From NCBI GenBank assembly GCA_021018995.1, contig CM037588.1, forward strand, positions 143,611,725 to 143,675,724: a stretch of DNA of 64,000 bases, written 5' to 3'. Within the stretch, counting starts at the first letter, position 1; every line of letters begins with the position of its first letter. The notes beneath the pieces were generated by a model, which worked only from the letters and a program-made list of their open reading frames with translations, did no database searches and was not told the DNA's origin. The stretch comes from Chloranthus sessilifolius. Taxonomy: Eukaryota > Streptophyta > Magnoliopsida > Chloranthales > Chloranthaceae. Both the position numbers and the translations under genes were made by a program. This document shows positions 36,067-48,539 of the stretch, in pieces.

Positions 36067-36780
36067 TTACTCATCAAGGAAAGATTCATCGATAGGCAGC
36101 CTATCAATCTCAGCAATTAAAATTCTAGATAGGTGATCAGCCACCACATTCTCCACAGCCTTTTTATCTTTGATCTGTAGATCAAACTCCTGTAATAGGA
36201 GGATCCACCTGATTAATCTTGGTTTGGTATCCTTCTTAGACAGAAGGTATTTCAGAGCTGAGTGGTCAGTGAACACCATTATTTGTGAACCCAAAATATA
36301 TGACCTAAATTTTTCTAAAGCAAAAACAATTGCCAGCAGCTCCTTCTCAGTTGTTGTGTAATTGAGCTGTGCATCAATCATTGATCTACTGGCATAAGCT
36401 ATGACATGAGGCAGCTTATCCTTTCTCTGCCCAAGAACAGCTCCCAAAGCATAATCTGATGCATCACACATCAGTTCAAAAGGCAGTGAATAATCTGGAG
36501 ATTGTAATATTGGAGCTGAAATCAAACAATTTTTTAAGAATTCCAATGCCTTCAAGCATTCATTGTTGAAAACAAAAGGGAAATCTTGGCACAATAAATG
36601 ACAAAGAGGCTTGGATATTTTACTGAAGTCCTTAATGAACCTTCTGTAGAATCCAGCATGTCCTAGAAAACTTCTGATTTGTTTAACAGTCTTGGGAGGT
36701 GGCAAATGTGCAATTAAATCAATTTTTGCTCTGTCCACCTCAATGCCTTTGTGGGAGACAACATGGCCAAGGACAATGCC
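36067..36780 (-). pseudogene. Element C RNase H
   Basis: From the RT connection ([20 protein letters not shown]) into RNase [57 protein letters not shown] and [18 protein letters not shown], closing with VVADHLSRI. The residues carrying the active-site acids (CDASD, EKE, TDH, ADHLSR) are visible. Family: Athila-type gypsy. Confidence 0.9.
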
Positions 36781-36799
36781 TTAGGTGACCATGAAATGG

Positions 36800-37400
36800 C
36801 TCTTCTCCTAGCTCAAAACTAGATTGGTTTCTTCACATCTCTGTAACACCAATTTGAGATGTTGTACACACTGGGCCAAACTGTCTCCATAGATTGAAAA
36901 ATCATCCATAAAAATCTCCATAAATTGGTCAATCATATCAAAGAAAATGGAGTACATGCATATTTGAAAGGTAGCAGGAGCATTACAAAGACCAAAAGGC
37001 ATTCTCCTATAGGCAAAAGTACCAAAAGGGCAAGTGAATGTGGTCTTTTCCTGATCTTGTGGATATACAGGAATCTGGTTGTAACCAGAGTAGCCATCAA
37101 GAAAACAATAATAAGCTTTTCCTGTAAGCTTATCTAAAATTTGATCAATGAAGGGAAGAGGGAAATGGTCTTTTCTGGTCATTGTGTTTAGTTTTCTGTA
37201 ATCAATACAGACCCTCAAACCAGTTGTTTGTCTGGTTGACATAAGCACACCAGAATCTGAGGTTACAACAGTGATCCCAGATTTCTTAGGTACCACTTGT
37301 GTAGGTGCCACCCAAGCTGAATCTGAAATAGGGTAAATGACCCCTGCATCCAACAATTTAACAACCTCTTTCATGACCACTTCTTGCACATGAGGATTCA
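36800..37400 (-). pseudogene. Element C reverse transcriptase
   Basis: Blocks in order on the minus strand: LLDAGVIYPISDSAWVAP, TTGLRVCIDYRKLNTMTRKD, FPLPFIDQILDKLTGKAYY, FLDGYSGYNQIPVYPQDQ, FGTFAYRRMPFGLCNAPAT and MEIFMDDFSIYGDS. The catalytic form FMDDFSIYG is characteristic of the Athila lineage. Confidence 0.92.
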
Positions 37401-37547
37401 GCCTCCTTTGTATTTCCCTAGACGACTTTGCATTTCTTCCAAATGAATTTTATGCATGCAAACAGCTGGACTGATTTCTCCCAAATTAGCAATAGTCCAG
37501 CCAATTGCTTTCTTATGTTGTTTCAATACAATCAACAACTCTTCCTC

Positions 37548-38552
37548 TTACTCCTCAGTGAGGGAGGAAGAAATAATCGCAGGCAATATTTTATGGTCTC
37601 CTAAAAATACATATTTCAAATTTTCTGGCAACTGCTTTAGCTCTACATCCGGTGGGCTGAGAAAAGAAGGTAACAAAGGTACCTTGGCTGTTTGTGGAAG
37701 GGGAAGAATAGCAGGTTTCCATGAAGAGAACCTTACTGATTGATCATGAGTTCCTTGCACAGCATTTACTTCCTCAGATTTTCCCCAAGCATCTTTAAAA
37801 TCTGTGATTAAATCTTCACACTGCAAAAACTGTGGTAGAGTCTCGTCCACCAGTTCATCCAATAGATCAACAAGAAAACATTCCTCAGAACTGAATTGAG
37901 GCTGTGTGACTGCATTATAAACATTTAATTTCACCTTCATATTTCCAAAAGAGACTTCCATAATACCAGACCTGCATTGAATACACGCATTTGCTGTAGC
38001 CAGGAATGGTCTCCCTAAAATGACAGGGATAGAAGTTTTGCTTTTTGTAGGTTCTATGTCCAATACCAGAAAATCAGCAGGGTAGAAAAACTTATCTACT
38101 CCTACCAATACATCCTCAATCATCCCAACTGGCTTTCTTTCAGATCTGTCTGCTAGTTGTAACACCACATGAGTGGGTTTTAATTCTCCCAAACCTAGTT
38201 TCTCATATACAGAATATGGAAGCAGGTTGACACTAGCACCTAGATCTAATAAAGCTTTTTCAATGGTATGTTCCCCAATAATGCAAGGGATTGTGGGGAT
38301 TCCAGGATCTTGAAGTTTAGGAGGTGTGGTAATGGACAACACCTGATTAACTCTTTCCACAGCAAAGACCTTCTTGGATAACTGTATCTTAAACTGTCTT
38401 TTGTGAGTGCAAATATCTTTAAGAAATTTTGCATATGCTGGAATTTGTTTGATTGCATCAAGCAAAGGTAGATTTATCTTGACTTGCTTGAAAGTCTCTA
38501 TCATTTCATCTATTTTTGTGTTCCCTTTATCAAAAGGGGATACAGATTTCAT
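37548..38552 (-). pseudogene. Element C aspartic protease region
   Basis: LLDLGASVNLLPYSVYEKLG carries the D-x-G-A-S active site of Athila-type proteases. IPVILGRPFLATANACIQ is the conserved C-terminal segment. The upstream part (DAIKQIPAYAKFLKDICTHK) is the conserved lead-in seen in this lineage. Beyond the protease the sequence runs into the linker before RT. Confidence 0.88.
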
Positions 38553-38645
38553 GGCATGAGGAAATGGTAAATGAGGAACTAGTCCTTTATCTACAGCTCT
38601 AGAAGCATTATCAGAATCTTTTTGATTTTTTTGTTTTTCATTTTT

Positions 38646-40140
38646 TTAATTTTTCTGAGGTACATCAGCACCCCCAATGCTAACATCATGTTGCTCCTGT
38701 TGCATATCTCTATCATTTTCCTTAATTTTTTCTTCTTCCTTGTCAGTACCCACTTTGTTATTTACAATTCTTCCACTTCTCAAAGTAGTGACAGTTCTTA
38801 CTTCTTCATGAGAAACAGAAGCCTCTCCAACTATGAACTGTCCTTTGGGATTGTTAAAAGATTGGCTGGGTAACCTTCCTTCCTCTCTTTTGGCCAAAGT
38901 ATTTGAAAGTTGACCTAATGTTTCTTCAATCTTCTTTATGCTCTGACTGTGAAAGTTCACAGTCTGAGTTAAAGACTCTAAATTCTGGAGTGAATTTAGA
39001 ACTTGATCTTCAAAAGAAGGGGATCTGGAAGGGGTTTGAACTGGAGTGTATTGACAGTTGTTGTGGAATGGGTCGCTAAAAGTTGGCTTGGTATAAAAAT
39101 TCACGATAAGGCTGAGCAGTTTTGAAAGGTACTTGGTTCTTTGATTGTTGCTGCTGTTGCGATTGATAATTGCCCTGGCTCCACCTTAAATTGGGGTGCC
39201 CTCTCCATGCATATTCATTTGACTGCATTTGTCCAAATGATTGGGCAGCATGAGCTTGTTCCACCACTAGATCTGGGAACTGTGGTGCAACAGGACATTG
39301 ATCATATGAATGAGTAGGGGACTGGCATATCAGACATGCCTCCTCTACTCTTACAACCATTGGATTTTTAAGTGAGTCCATCAATCTATCAAACTTTGTG
39401 GTTAAATTATCCATCTTCCTTTCTAACTCATTCACCTCATAAATCTTTCCTTTGGTGGTTTGTTGAGTGTTCAACCTAGCAGGATTCTCAATATCTCTTG
39501 ACAACGATTCCTGTTGAGTTGAATTTTCACCAATTACTTCAAATAAATCCCAGACCTCCTCAACTGTTTTTTGCAAGTAAGTGCCTCCATAGGAAGCATC
39601 TACCATATTGTTGCCCTTTTGATCAATTCCTTGATAGAAACTTTGAACAAGCTGCCATCGGGGGATTTGATGATGAGGACATTGCCTTAAAAGTTCTTTA
39701 AATCTTTCCCATGCTTCATGGAAAGTTTCAGTTAAATGTTGTGAGAAGAAAATAATACTTTGTCTCAACTGGCTTGTTTTAGACATAGGGAAATATTTGG
39801 CTAAAAATTGACACTGTAAATCATTCCAAGAAGTGATACTATTTGGTGCTAACATAGACAACCATGCTCTAGCTTTGTCCTTTAATGAAAAAGGAAAGAG
39901 TCTAAGCTTGGTTGCTTCTGGACCAAGTCCAGCTATGTTGAATGTGGTGCAAAGAGACAAGAATTCATCCACATGTTTGTATGGATCTTCCTTACTCAAC
40001 CCATGGAAGGAAGGAAGCATTTGAATAGTTGATGATTTGATCTCATAATTTCCTTCAACAGTAGGAAATTGAATGCAAAATGGAGAATTATAGGCACCAG
40101 GTGCAAAGTAATCCCTCAAAAGTCGAGGTTCTTCACCCAT
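38646..40140 (-). pseudogene. Element C gag (Athila type)
   Basis: It starts MGEEPRLLRDYFAPGAYNSP at 40140. The capsid-like region contains STIQMLPSFHGLSKEDPYKH, LRLFPFSLKDKARAWL, QFLAKYFPMSKTSQLRQ and QCPHHQIPRWQLVQSFYQGI. A single knuckle-like CLICQSPTHSYDQCP follows, then a Gln-rich stretch and a helical segment (SQSIKKIEETLGQLSNTLA). E's gag is similar over its whole length, so C and E are close relatives. Confidence 0.9.
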
Positions 40141-40427
40141 AGTAGCTGTTTCAGCAGAATCTGTGATGATTGTCTGGTTCGTAGTAGCCTTTCAACTTCT
40201 AAATTTAGAGGGACAATCTCAGGGCTGAGAGTCCTCCTACCAAACATATAACACAGAATAGAGAATCAGATTATGCACAGCAAACCTTCAGAATTCCTTT
40301 TAAAGTAGATTCCACGCTTCAAAATGTATATGAATAACTGCACAGATATAAACAATAGAATAGTTTAGCATTGACGTAAAGATAAAAATAAAATGAAAAC
40401 TTAGGTCTACCTATTTTAAAACAAATT

Positions 40428-40444
40428 CCCCGGCAACGGCGCCA
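40428..40444 (-). promoter_or_regulatory. Element C primer-binding site (aspartate tRNA type)
   Basis: On the minus strand TGGCGCCGTTGCCGGGG, six bases inside the 5' LTR (spacer AGTTTT). It matches the 3' end of plant aspartate tRNA with a few mismatches and is the usual site of Athila-type elements. E has the same site and the same six-base spacer. Confidence 0.88.
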
Positions 40445-40450
40445 AAAACT

Positions 40451-42316
40451 TGATGTTTGATTCTAAGTGTGCATGATTTATTTGTGTTTTGAAAATAGAC
40501 TTACAAATAATGAATTATACTGAATTTGGAAAACTAAAAAGAATAAAGAAATATCAGCACAGATAGAAGTAAATTAGCCTGCAAGATCAGGGCCAATTGT
40601 AGCAAGTTTTATATGTAAGTGAGTAAAAGATCGTCCACAGAGAATTTTTTTAAAATGTAAGATAAACCTCTATATCTGAGCTACCAGATCTGGCCTCTGA
40701 TCCTATCTACAAAGCACATAAGATGGGAGGTTGAATTTGTCACATTAACTAAATGGTAAAAGTAAAGATTAAAATAAATGATCCAGGTCTGAGTTGGGGG
40801 GATTTTGATGTAAATTAATAAGAATGGAGAAATAATATCTAACTTTGATTTGGTTCTTGAAACAAAATGAGAAAAAAAGTAGATCAAATGAGAGATGCTC
40901 CAATCTTCATCTGGCTACAAGCACAGATGCAAGAGGAAGTAATCTAACTCAAGGATTAGAGTTAAACTTATGGCTATGGTATGTCCACTTCAATGGCCAC
41001 AGACCATCTAATAGTCTTTACTCTGAACCCTCAATTCAGAACAAGAAACACCACTACAAATGCTATGAAAGATTAGGTTACAAACACTAATTCCCACAGG
41101 GATAATGAACCAAGGGAAATTGCTTGAAAAACAGTAAATCTAAAGGAGTCTAGTGTAATAAGGAGATCACAGGGAACCCTCAACACGAATCCAATTGAGA
41201 ACGTACGGTTCACAGCAACCTTTTCAAATTCACCATTATAATTACAGAGCACAGCTTGAACAGCTCTCGAATTTGTAGTCTTGAATACAATTCTCTCTTG
41301 AATTACAAAAGTATCTCACAGCTCTCAATTGCAAGTAAAAGTTAGGCTATTACAAGAGTTTCAGATAAGCTATCTGAATTGGAAATGGAGCAACATAAAT
41401 GAAACTCAAAATCTGGATGCCCAAATTGGGCAAATGGTTCATCTATTTATAGTTTCCCCCAGGTCTAGCTCAGATGTGTATCGACCAATCAGCAGTGCTT
41501 AGATCTGTATCAACCAATGGCAGTCGAGCACGAGGATCCAGATTTGTTTTGGCCAATCAGAATTGCTTGATTTATTTCAGTCAATCAGATGACAGAGGCA
41601 TCAATTCTATTATGTAATTCAAAAATCATTTAGAACTTCTAGAAGTTCTCGCCAATTGATTTCATCTTCAGGTGCTCACATGGGGTGGAATATGCCTTTG
41701 GTTCGTGCTCAGAATCTTTCGAAATGTCCCTAGGGTTTTAAATGCATTGGGGCACGTGCAAAAGATTACTGAATTACCCTTGCAGATGCTAGGAATCTCC
41801 AGAATACCATTTTGCATAGTTTGGAGAACTTTTCACAAGGTACTGTGACTTCTGAAGCTCTTTTCGCAAAGTTCAGGTTCTGTTCGCAAGAAGTTCTCTT
41901 CTTTTCGAATAGGTCAGAAATTCTGTCGAAGAGTTCAGGTGCTCTTCGAAAACTAAACCTGGAGCTTTTAGTTCTTTTCGCAAGTTCAGGTTCTTTTCGA
42001 AATGTTCAGATTCTTTTCGAAAAGCACTTTGTAATGCATTCTTCTGTTTGAATAGCTCCACACTTTCCAGGTTACAACCAGGCCTTTGTCTTCTTAAGTT
42101 TTGGTATTTTGATAGCTAGTGAGGTTGTCCCTTCTCTTTCCTCCTTTGGATCAACATGGATTATCATCTTTTTAGCACTTTTAGGCTGCTTTCATGGTTA
42201 AGCATGTCTTTATTGTTAGCTGTAATACAAGCACTTAAAATACTTATTTAGTTCTCTCAAGGGTCTATCAAGGCCCAAGTTAAAGGGTGGAACATGGTAT
42301 TTTCTAGTTCTCAACA
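40451..42316 (-). repeat. Element C 5' LTR
   Basis: 1866 bp, TGTTGAGAAC...AAACATCA on the minus strand. It matches 27966-29813 with about 2-3% substitutions plus a few small indels. TTCG-motif array at 41815-42050. Followed on the right by the target duplication CCTCG. Confidence 0.94.
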
Positions 42317-42321
42317 CCTCG

Positions 42322-43907
42322 CGATGGCTGAAGTTTTAATTTCAAATCATCCTATTGAAGAGCAAAAGCTACCATGCGATAAGTCTGGGAAACAATGGCT
42401 ACCTAGCGAAGCTCTGAATCTCAAACTTCCACCTCTTCAGCAGAGGACTTTCTGGGAATTTCCAGCAATTAGGGCACGCACTCCAATGCTCAAATCTCTG
42501 TGTACGCACCCCAAGGCATCGAAGGATCACTATTCGACCACGTGGCATCGTTAAGATTAGGGTTTCCTAACCCTAATGCGCCGCCACACCACTGCTATAA
42601 ATACCCATACTTAGCTGAAGGAGAGGGAGCTTAGACTTTCTTTTCTTTCTACATCCAGGAATAGCTGGGAACACATCTCATTTTTTTTCTTAGAAATTTG
42701 ATCTGAGATCGTTTAGTTTTTCTTTTTGTAGTTGTAAGTAGTTTTCTTTTTCTTTTTCCTTCTCTCCATAGTCCAGCACTTGCTGGCTATGTCTTTGTAT
42801 GCATTTTGAACTAGATTAATGGAAGTTCTGTAATAGGATCTGTAGTTTGTGAGATTTGTGTTTGAATGTGAGATGCTCTGTGCAAGGCTTCTGCCTTGTG
42901 ATCCGCCATTGCTTTGGCTGTGTTTCAAAGCAATGAAGGACCGATTCTAAGGGCCATTCAGATCTAAGTGACCTGTGTGTCTGGGCTATCATGGTCCTAT
43001 ACAGCCTTAGCCCCACCACAGGACCCACTAGATCTGAAATCCCCATGGGAGCTTGAGCTGGTAGCCTTGTGACCATGGTGGTAGCAGCGATATTCTTGTT
43101 TTGTCTTGGGCTCTGTGAGAAGGATAACCTCTGGGATAGTCTGTGACTATTCAACTGGACAGGTTATAGCCTTAGGGTGATTCTAATCCACCTATCCAAG
43201 ATGGATCCTTCTTCTTTACACCTGAACTTGTAGAAGTCTGGTGGGAGATTGTATAGAGGCAGACTCCCCTATATTTGTATAGATCCGCCATCAGATGTTG
43301 GATCTGATCTGATTATAGAGATTGTAGGCTTGTGACTGGACCATTGTAGCCTCACTCAAGCAATGGACAGCTAGATCGAAGGTTGTACTCAATCTCTTGC
43401 TGGTTCTATGTGTCTGGGCTATTATGGTCCTATACAGCCTTAGCCCCACACATAGAGCTTTAGAGGTTGAGGTTCCCTATGGATTCTCGAGCTGGTAGCC
43501 TGGATGAAATAGTGCCTGCAATGATTTACTTGTTATGTTTTGGCCCATCCCTCGATTGTAGTTCCCCTATGGGATAGTCTGTGACCATTTTAGTGGACAG
43601 GTTATAACCTTAAGGGTTGAATCATCGCAGAGTGATGGGTTGAATCCTTTCTCCTCGATGGTGATAATGTAGCCATTGGACAGGATTTCTATAACATCAG
43701 ATCTGAATCTAGGTCACAAAACTCCTCTGATCTGGGTTCAATAACATACTTCTCACCCTTTTATATTTATTTTCTACACTCCATCCATCCTCTCAAACCT
43801 TTCTGTAGTTTAAACATTAGAGTATCTTAGAATACTTAGAATAAGTGACCTTAAACTCCCCTCCTTTTAAGACTGCCAGATCTATAGTCAGATCTGGAGG
43901 GACTACT
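42322..43907 (+). repeat. Element E 5' LTR, second piece
   Basis: The part of E's LTR between the insertions of C and D. Its first 100 bases continue the CTCGCG-type motifs (CGATGG, CATGCGATAAG, CCTAGCGAAGC). Around 42597-42606 TATAAATACCC, with a plausible start site about 30 bases on, looks like the LTR promoter. An internal repeat follows: GTGTCTGGGCTAT-ATGGTCCTATACAGCC occurs near 42978 and 43410. It ends at the CTACT target site of D. Confidence 0.72.
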
Positions 43908-46401
43908 TGTAATAGCTCGAAAAATCATGCAAAACTATGACCTCGAGATCCGTGCCCGATCGGTCACAGGTTTGACCAATTAGGAGTTCGATAGTTAGCG
44001 TAGAGTGTGATGAGTGAATGAGATGAGATGGTTTGTGAAACCATGTGGTGTGTGTTGTGAATCTGAAGTCACATACACCTATTGGGGTGCATGTGCTTAA
44101 CACACAAGCTAGGGGGGGATAAAAGGGTTTAATAACCCTAAAATCAATAGTTTGGTTGTTGAGAGAGAAGTAAAGAAGAGAGAGAGAGGAGTAAAGAGGG
44201 TGATTAAGCAAGAAGTTATTGTGGGTGATTGGAAGGGGGATTCAAGTATTAAAGAGGCCGATTCTCACAAGAAAAGAACTGCTCAAGCCAAGTCGGAACC
44301 CTAGCCTTCCAACCACTTGATTTGAAATCAATTTGAGATTGATTCAAGGTAAATTTTTATGAATAAAATGCATAGATTGTAGAGGTTAGATTGTAGTTGA
44401 AAATGGTTTAGAAAAATACAGGAAAAAGTGTAGAAAAAGATTGAGAAGAACAGCCAAAAGGGGGCTGAATCTGACAATTTTGATTAATCGAAATTGGGTT
44501 TTGATTAATCGAAATTGGCCAAGAAGTTGAAAAGTCAAGGATTCGATTTGATTAATCGAATTGGAGTTCGATTAATCGACTTTGGATTTCGATTAATCGA
44601 TTTGGATATCGATTAATCGACTGGGAACCTCCAGTGGACCCCAGGGGCTGGAGGAAATGACTTGTAGAAAATCGACTAATCGAAATGGGATTTCGATTAA
44701 TCGATTTCAATTTTTGATTAATCGATTTGGGATCGATTAATCGATTTTAGGAACTCGATTACTCGAATTGAGAATCGACTTGGTAGACAGAGAATTTTGA
44801 TTAATCGAATTAGATTCGATTAATCGAATGAAATCTCGATTAATCGATTTGAGAATCGATTAATCGATATTGATTTCGATTAATCGATTTTGAAATCGAT
44901 TAATCGAATCGATATCGATTAATCGATTTTGGAGTTCGATTAATCGACTGAGATAAATTATGTTAACTTTTGAGTTTGACTTTAAGATTCTTGGAGGGTC
45001 TTGGACCTTCTTTATTGCATCCTTTGTGATGTGTTTCACATGTTATGTGGTACCATAGGTGGTACGAGTGAGCTAGTGCACAAGGAGCCACGTGGGACCT
45101 TGATGCATTGATCAAATGAAGACTTGAGGTAGAGAACACCTTGAACATGTACTTTATTTTACAAGAGCATGTATGTAGTGATATAGAATTCAATTCAAAT
45201 GTTTTATTGCTTAAGAATTGTGAAAAGAGTGTGTGTGTGTGACATCCATAAGAGTAATTATAATGAGCCATCCCCAGGGGATGATAAAGTGAAGAGATAA
45301 GGGCATCAGGTGTGATGTAAGTAAATGGATACATCCCAGGGATGTATCCACGATTTAATCATGTTTGATAGGGCCTAACTGATATAAGATAGCACACTTA
45401 CACGGTGAATAACTATATGTAAGGCATCGATATTTTTGTTATTTGAGGTTTGATAGGGTACCCCACCGACGTGGCGGGATATCCACGACTGACACGGCAG
45501 GATATCCGTGACCGATACGGCGGCGAAACCGTAGGCCAGTGCGGAGGCTTATCCGTACACAGTAAGCACACCCCAGGGGTGTTGATTTGAGACAAGTGAA
45601 ACCCCGCCACCAATCCCCAGGGGAAAGGGGCTTGGGTACTATATGGTATTCCCAGGGAATACGTTAAAAGTGTCTATATAGATGACGATGAAGGGTATCT
45701 CATCGGGGCTCGATGCTATATTGCTCGGGGATTACTTAAGTTGAAAGTTTAAGTTTTGCTTTAGGCCTTTTCAGCATCATTCATGAGTAAATAAAAGACA
45801 CGAGTAAACTACCAGTAAAATGTAATACTTTTAACTGTTTCATCAATAACTGCATAGACACATCATGCATGGCATATCATGGAATATATGTGAGTAATAA
45901 TTTATATGTTCAACTGTGTTTTGTTCCCTATTGAGCTAGGATGTAGCTCACCCTATAGACTATACGCCGCAGGTCCACTACTAGCAGCTGCCGAGGCTTC
46001 AGGAGACGCTGACCCCGGTGAGTCGGACCTTGCGGCCGGCGAAGAGTTGGAGCCACCTCCTGAGGACTTCTTCTAGAGGACTCCGTTGTGCCACTTTGAG
46101 GGCTTTTTGAGAGAGATTTGTACGGCTTGGTATGTCAAGCCTTGTTTTGTTTAACCATATATATATTGAGTTGGGATTATTCTTTTGGGACGAACCATCC
46201 GTGATGATTGCTATCGTCGATGGTTCGGATCGGTTCTCCATTCATGCAGAGGCATGAGGGTAGAACTGTCTTTTGGAGAACTGCTTTAATATAGATTTAA
46301 ATTCCGCAATTTCATTTATTATTCTATTTGATGCTTGATATTAGCTAAGGGGTCAAGATGATCGTGATAGCACGGGTTTCAGTGCGAAATTCGGCCACAC
46401 A
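43908..46401 (+). repeat. Element D 5' LTR
   Basis: It begins TGTAATAGCTCG and ends GGCCACACA. It is 2494 bp, against 2496 for the 3' LTR. It contains an AG-rich microsatellite near 44160-44190, the TTCGATTAATCGA array at 44478-44950 and TATA-like strings downstream (near 45672 and 46154). Minus-strand open frames in the LTR are repeated in the other LTR by copy identity and are not genes. Confidence 0.94.
44478..44950. repeat. TTCGATTAATCGAA palindrome array in element D 5' LTR
   Basis: About twenty copies of the palindrome ATTCGATTAATCGAAT and one-base variants occur in 470 bases. A matching array is in the 3' LTR (55137-55580) and a longer one lies between pol and the extra gene (51673-52483). 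Confidence 0.94.
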
Positions 46402-46404
46402 GCT

Positions 46405-46415
46405 TGGTATCAGCC
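46405..46415 (+). promoter_or_regulatory. Element D primer-binding site (initiator Met tRNA)
   Basis: TGGTATCAGCC, three bases after the 5' LTR. It is a slightly altered form of the site TGGTATCAGAGCC seen in element B. Confidence 0.85.
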
Positions 46416-46492
46416 ATTTTTTTTTAGCAATTCTGACAATCGTCCTTTTGGTCAGAACATAGGGGCTTCTGCTAACAAAACTTTAGTTTCAA

Positions 46493-47871
46493 ATGCAGCC
46501 GCAAATGTCATCTAGAGGAAGAGGCCGACCAAGGGGAGGCCAACAGAGGAGTTCTACGAGTGGAGATGATTACATCTCTCCTACTAATAGAGTGCCTTTA
46601 GAGGTACCGAGGCCCTAGGGGCGAGTAGTAGACAAGATGATAATGAAGAGGATCGAGATCAGGATCAAGATCTAAGAGAACAAGAGAGAGTGAGAGAAAG
46701 ACAAGAAGAGAGAGGAGCGACAAAGGATGATGCTCACTATGGAGACTATCGCAGCTGCCATGGCACAACAACAAGCAGCATCCTTTACAGCTCATGCATC
46801 AAGAGAACGCACCCACTACCACCTATAGGGCTACCGTGCCCTCATCTTTTACAGAGTTTAGGAGGATGAGACCTCCTTCATTTTCTGGGTAGGCAGACAC
46901 CATGGCCGCTGAGAACTGGCTGATGGAAATGGAGAAAGTCTTTAGCGTGCTAACATGCACGGAAGATGAGAGTGTGAGATGGGCAGCTTATATGTTGGAT
47001 GGGGAGGCTGGGCCTTGGTGGAAGTCCGTGATACGGACTCGGGCTCAGGAGACCCCAGAGTTGCCTTGGACTTGGGAGGAGTTTGTTGAGGAGTTCAACA
47101 AACAATATTTTTCGGAAGTGGTGAGGAACCAGCTTGAGATACAATTTTTACAGTTAATGCAAGGGAGAATGACACTGAGAGAAAATGGGGTTGAGTTTCT
47201 ACGACTTGCCCGTTTTGCTCCGGATTACGTCTCTACTGAAGTGATGAAGTCCAAGAGGTTTCAGCAAGGTTTGAAGCCTGAAGTTAGGGGAGGCGTAGCT
47301 CCATTTCAGCTGAGGACCTATGAAGAGGTCATGAGTAAAGCACTAGTGGTTGAAGAGGAGAATACAAATAGATATTGACAGAGAGAGCAGCAGAGAGGAG
47401 GAAATGAATAAGGAAGGACGGGGACCTATGAACCGGTGAACAAAAAGCCGAGGTTCATGGCCCAGAATCAGAGACCACAGTTCCAAGGGGGTTTCGGAAG
47501 ACCGGCGCAACAACAACACCAACAAAGGTTCCCATTACTTGCGTCGGGGAGACCTTTTCGCTATGAGAGCCCTGCCATGTCTACTGGCGCCACTATCACA
47601 CAGGGTTCTCGTACTGTTTCTTCCGCACCTCGGGAGACTTGCGCAAAGTGTGGCAAGCCTCATAGGACAGTGGATTGTAGATTGGGAACTAGGGGCTGTT
47701 TCCGATGTGGCAAGGTGGGCCACTTGATCAAGGATTGCCCCGAGACGGATAAGAGAAAGACGGTTTCAGTTGCAGCGCCACGACCCATTCAAGCAAGGAA
47801 GCCGATCGTTCAGGGGAGAGCCTATGCAGTCACTGCTCAGGAAGCAGGGAACGTGCATGACGTCATCCAAG
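46493..47871 (+). pseudogene. Element D gag with two Cys-rich knuckles
   Basis: It starts MQPQMSSRGRGRPRGG at 46493, basic and glycine-rich. The capsid-like part includes ENWLMEMEKVFSVL, EDESVRWAAYMLDGEAGPWW and RENGVEFLRLARFAPDYV. Near the end are CAKCGKPHRTVDC (about 47640) and the canonical zinc knuckle CFRCGKVGHLIKDC (about 47700-47740). Structural and RNA-packaging protein of the particle. Few breaks. Confidence 0.88.
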
Positions 47872-48037
47872 GTGAGACTCGTTAAAATTAAAGAAAATTT
47901 TCATTTCATTAAAATTTTAGATAGAGAAGGAGCATGCATTAGAAATTGTATAGATTTTTTTTTTATACAAAAGCTGTATGTGAATTAAGAGTGTAAATTG
48001 ATGTGTAAATTATTGTATGTATGTATGTATGCTATAG
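47872..48037 (+). other. AT-rich spacer with splice-like borders between gag and protease (D)
   Basis: A 166-base A/T-rich non-coding segment opening GTGAGA after CATCCAAG and closing GCTATAG. It corresponds in place, preceding sequence and character to the 133-base segment in element B at 14961-15093, while its own sequence has diverged. The look is that of a small plant intron; splicing is an inference. Confidence 0.5.
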
Positions 48038-48470
48038 GTACTTTAAATATATATGAAAAAGGATGCTTCGGTGGATATGACGCTCGAGTGTTGATAGACC
48101 CAGGGTCTACCCACTCATTCGTCACTCCACGTTTCGCCAAGAAGATGAAGATTGTTCCAGAGACGTTGGATTTCGTCCTATCTGTGTCTATTCCGACTGG
48201 AGAGTTAGTAGACACGGAGTTAGCTTGCAAATCCATCATTGTAGCAGTTCGAGACTTAGAGGTGCATGAATTAGAAGCAAAGTTGATACTGTTAGACATG
48301 CAAGGGTTTGATGTGATCCTTGGCATGGACTGGTTGGCGCAGCATTGTGCAACCGTCGATTGCAAGAACAAGGTAGTCATTTTCAGACCCAACACAAGAA
48401 GATCATTTCGGTTTCAAGGAGTGAGGTCATCATCTGCTAATCGATCTCAACAGTAAGGGCCGAGAAAATG
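48038..48470 (+). CDS. Element D aspartic protease region
   Basis: [20 protein letters not shown] carries the active site in the D-P-G-S-T form. The segment [20 protein letters not shown] is the conserved end of chromovirus proteases. The enzyme would mature the gag-pol precursor inside the particle. Part of a fossil element. Confidence 0.9.
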
Positions 48471-48539
48471 ATCAGAAAGGGTTACAGTGGATACTTAGCT
48501 TTCTTAAAGGAGGACAAGGAAGAAAAGAACATCATTTCT

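Larger units (their letters stand above)
27966..42316 (-). mobile_element. Element C: Athila-like Ty3/gypsy retrotransposon with extra 3' gene
   Basis: A 14.35-kb element in minus orientation, with LTRs at 40451-42316 (5') and 27966-29813 (3'), an aspartate-tRNA-type primer site, gag, protease, RT, RNase H, integrase and an extra gene. It is flanked by the exact 5-bp target duplication CCTCG (27961-27965 and 42317-42321). LTRs differ by about 2-3% by eye, suggesting roughly 1 million years at 1.3e-8 per site per year. It is nearly full-length in structure, with perhaps eight to ten breaks. The host site is the 5' LTR of element E. Confidence 0.95.

Noticed and set aside
42597-43900. Possible host gene with TATA box after element C
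   Set aside because: The stretch lies between two insertions inside E's LTR and joins to the LTR end at 57272; no protein family is seen.
44963-45334. A 123-codon minus-strand frame found almost identically at 55594-55965
   Set aside because: The two copies sit in the two LTRs of element D, so their similarity is due to LTR identity, not to selection on a protein.
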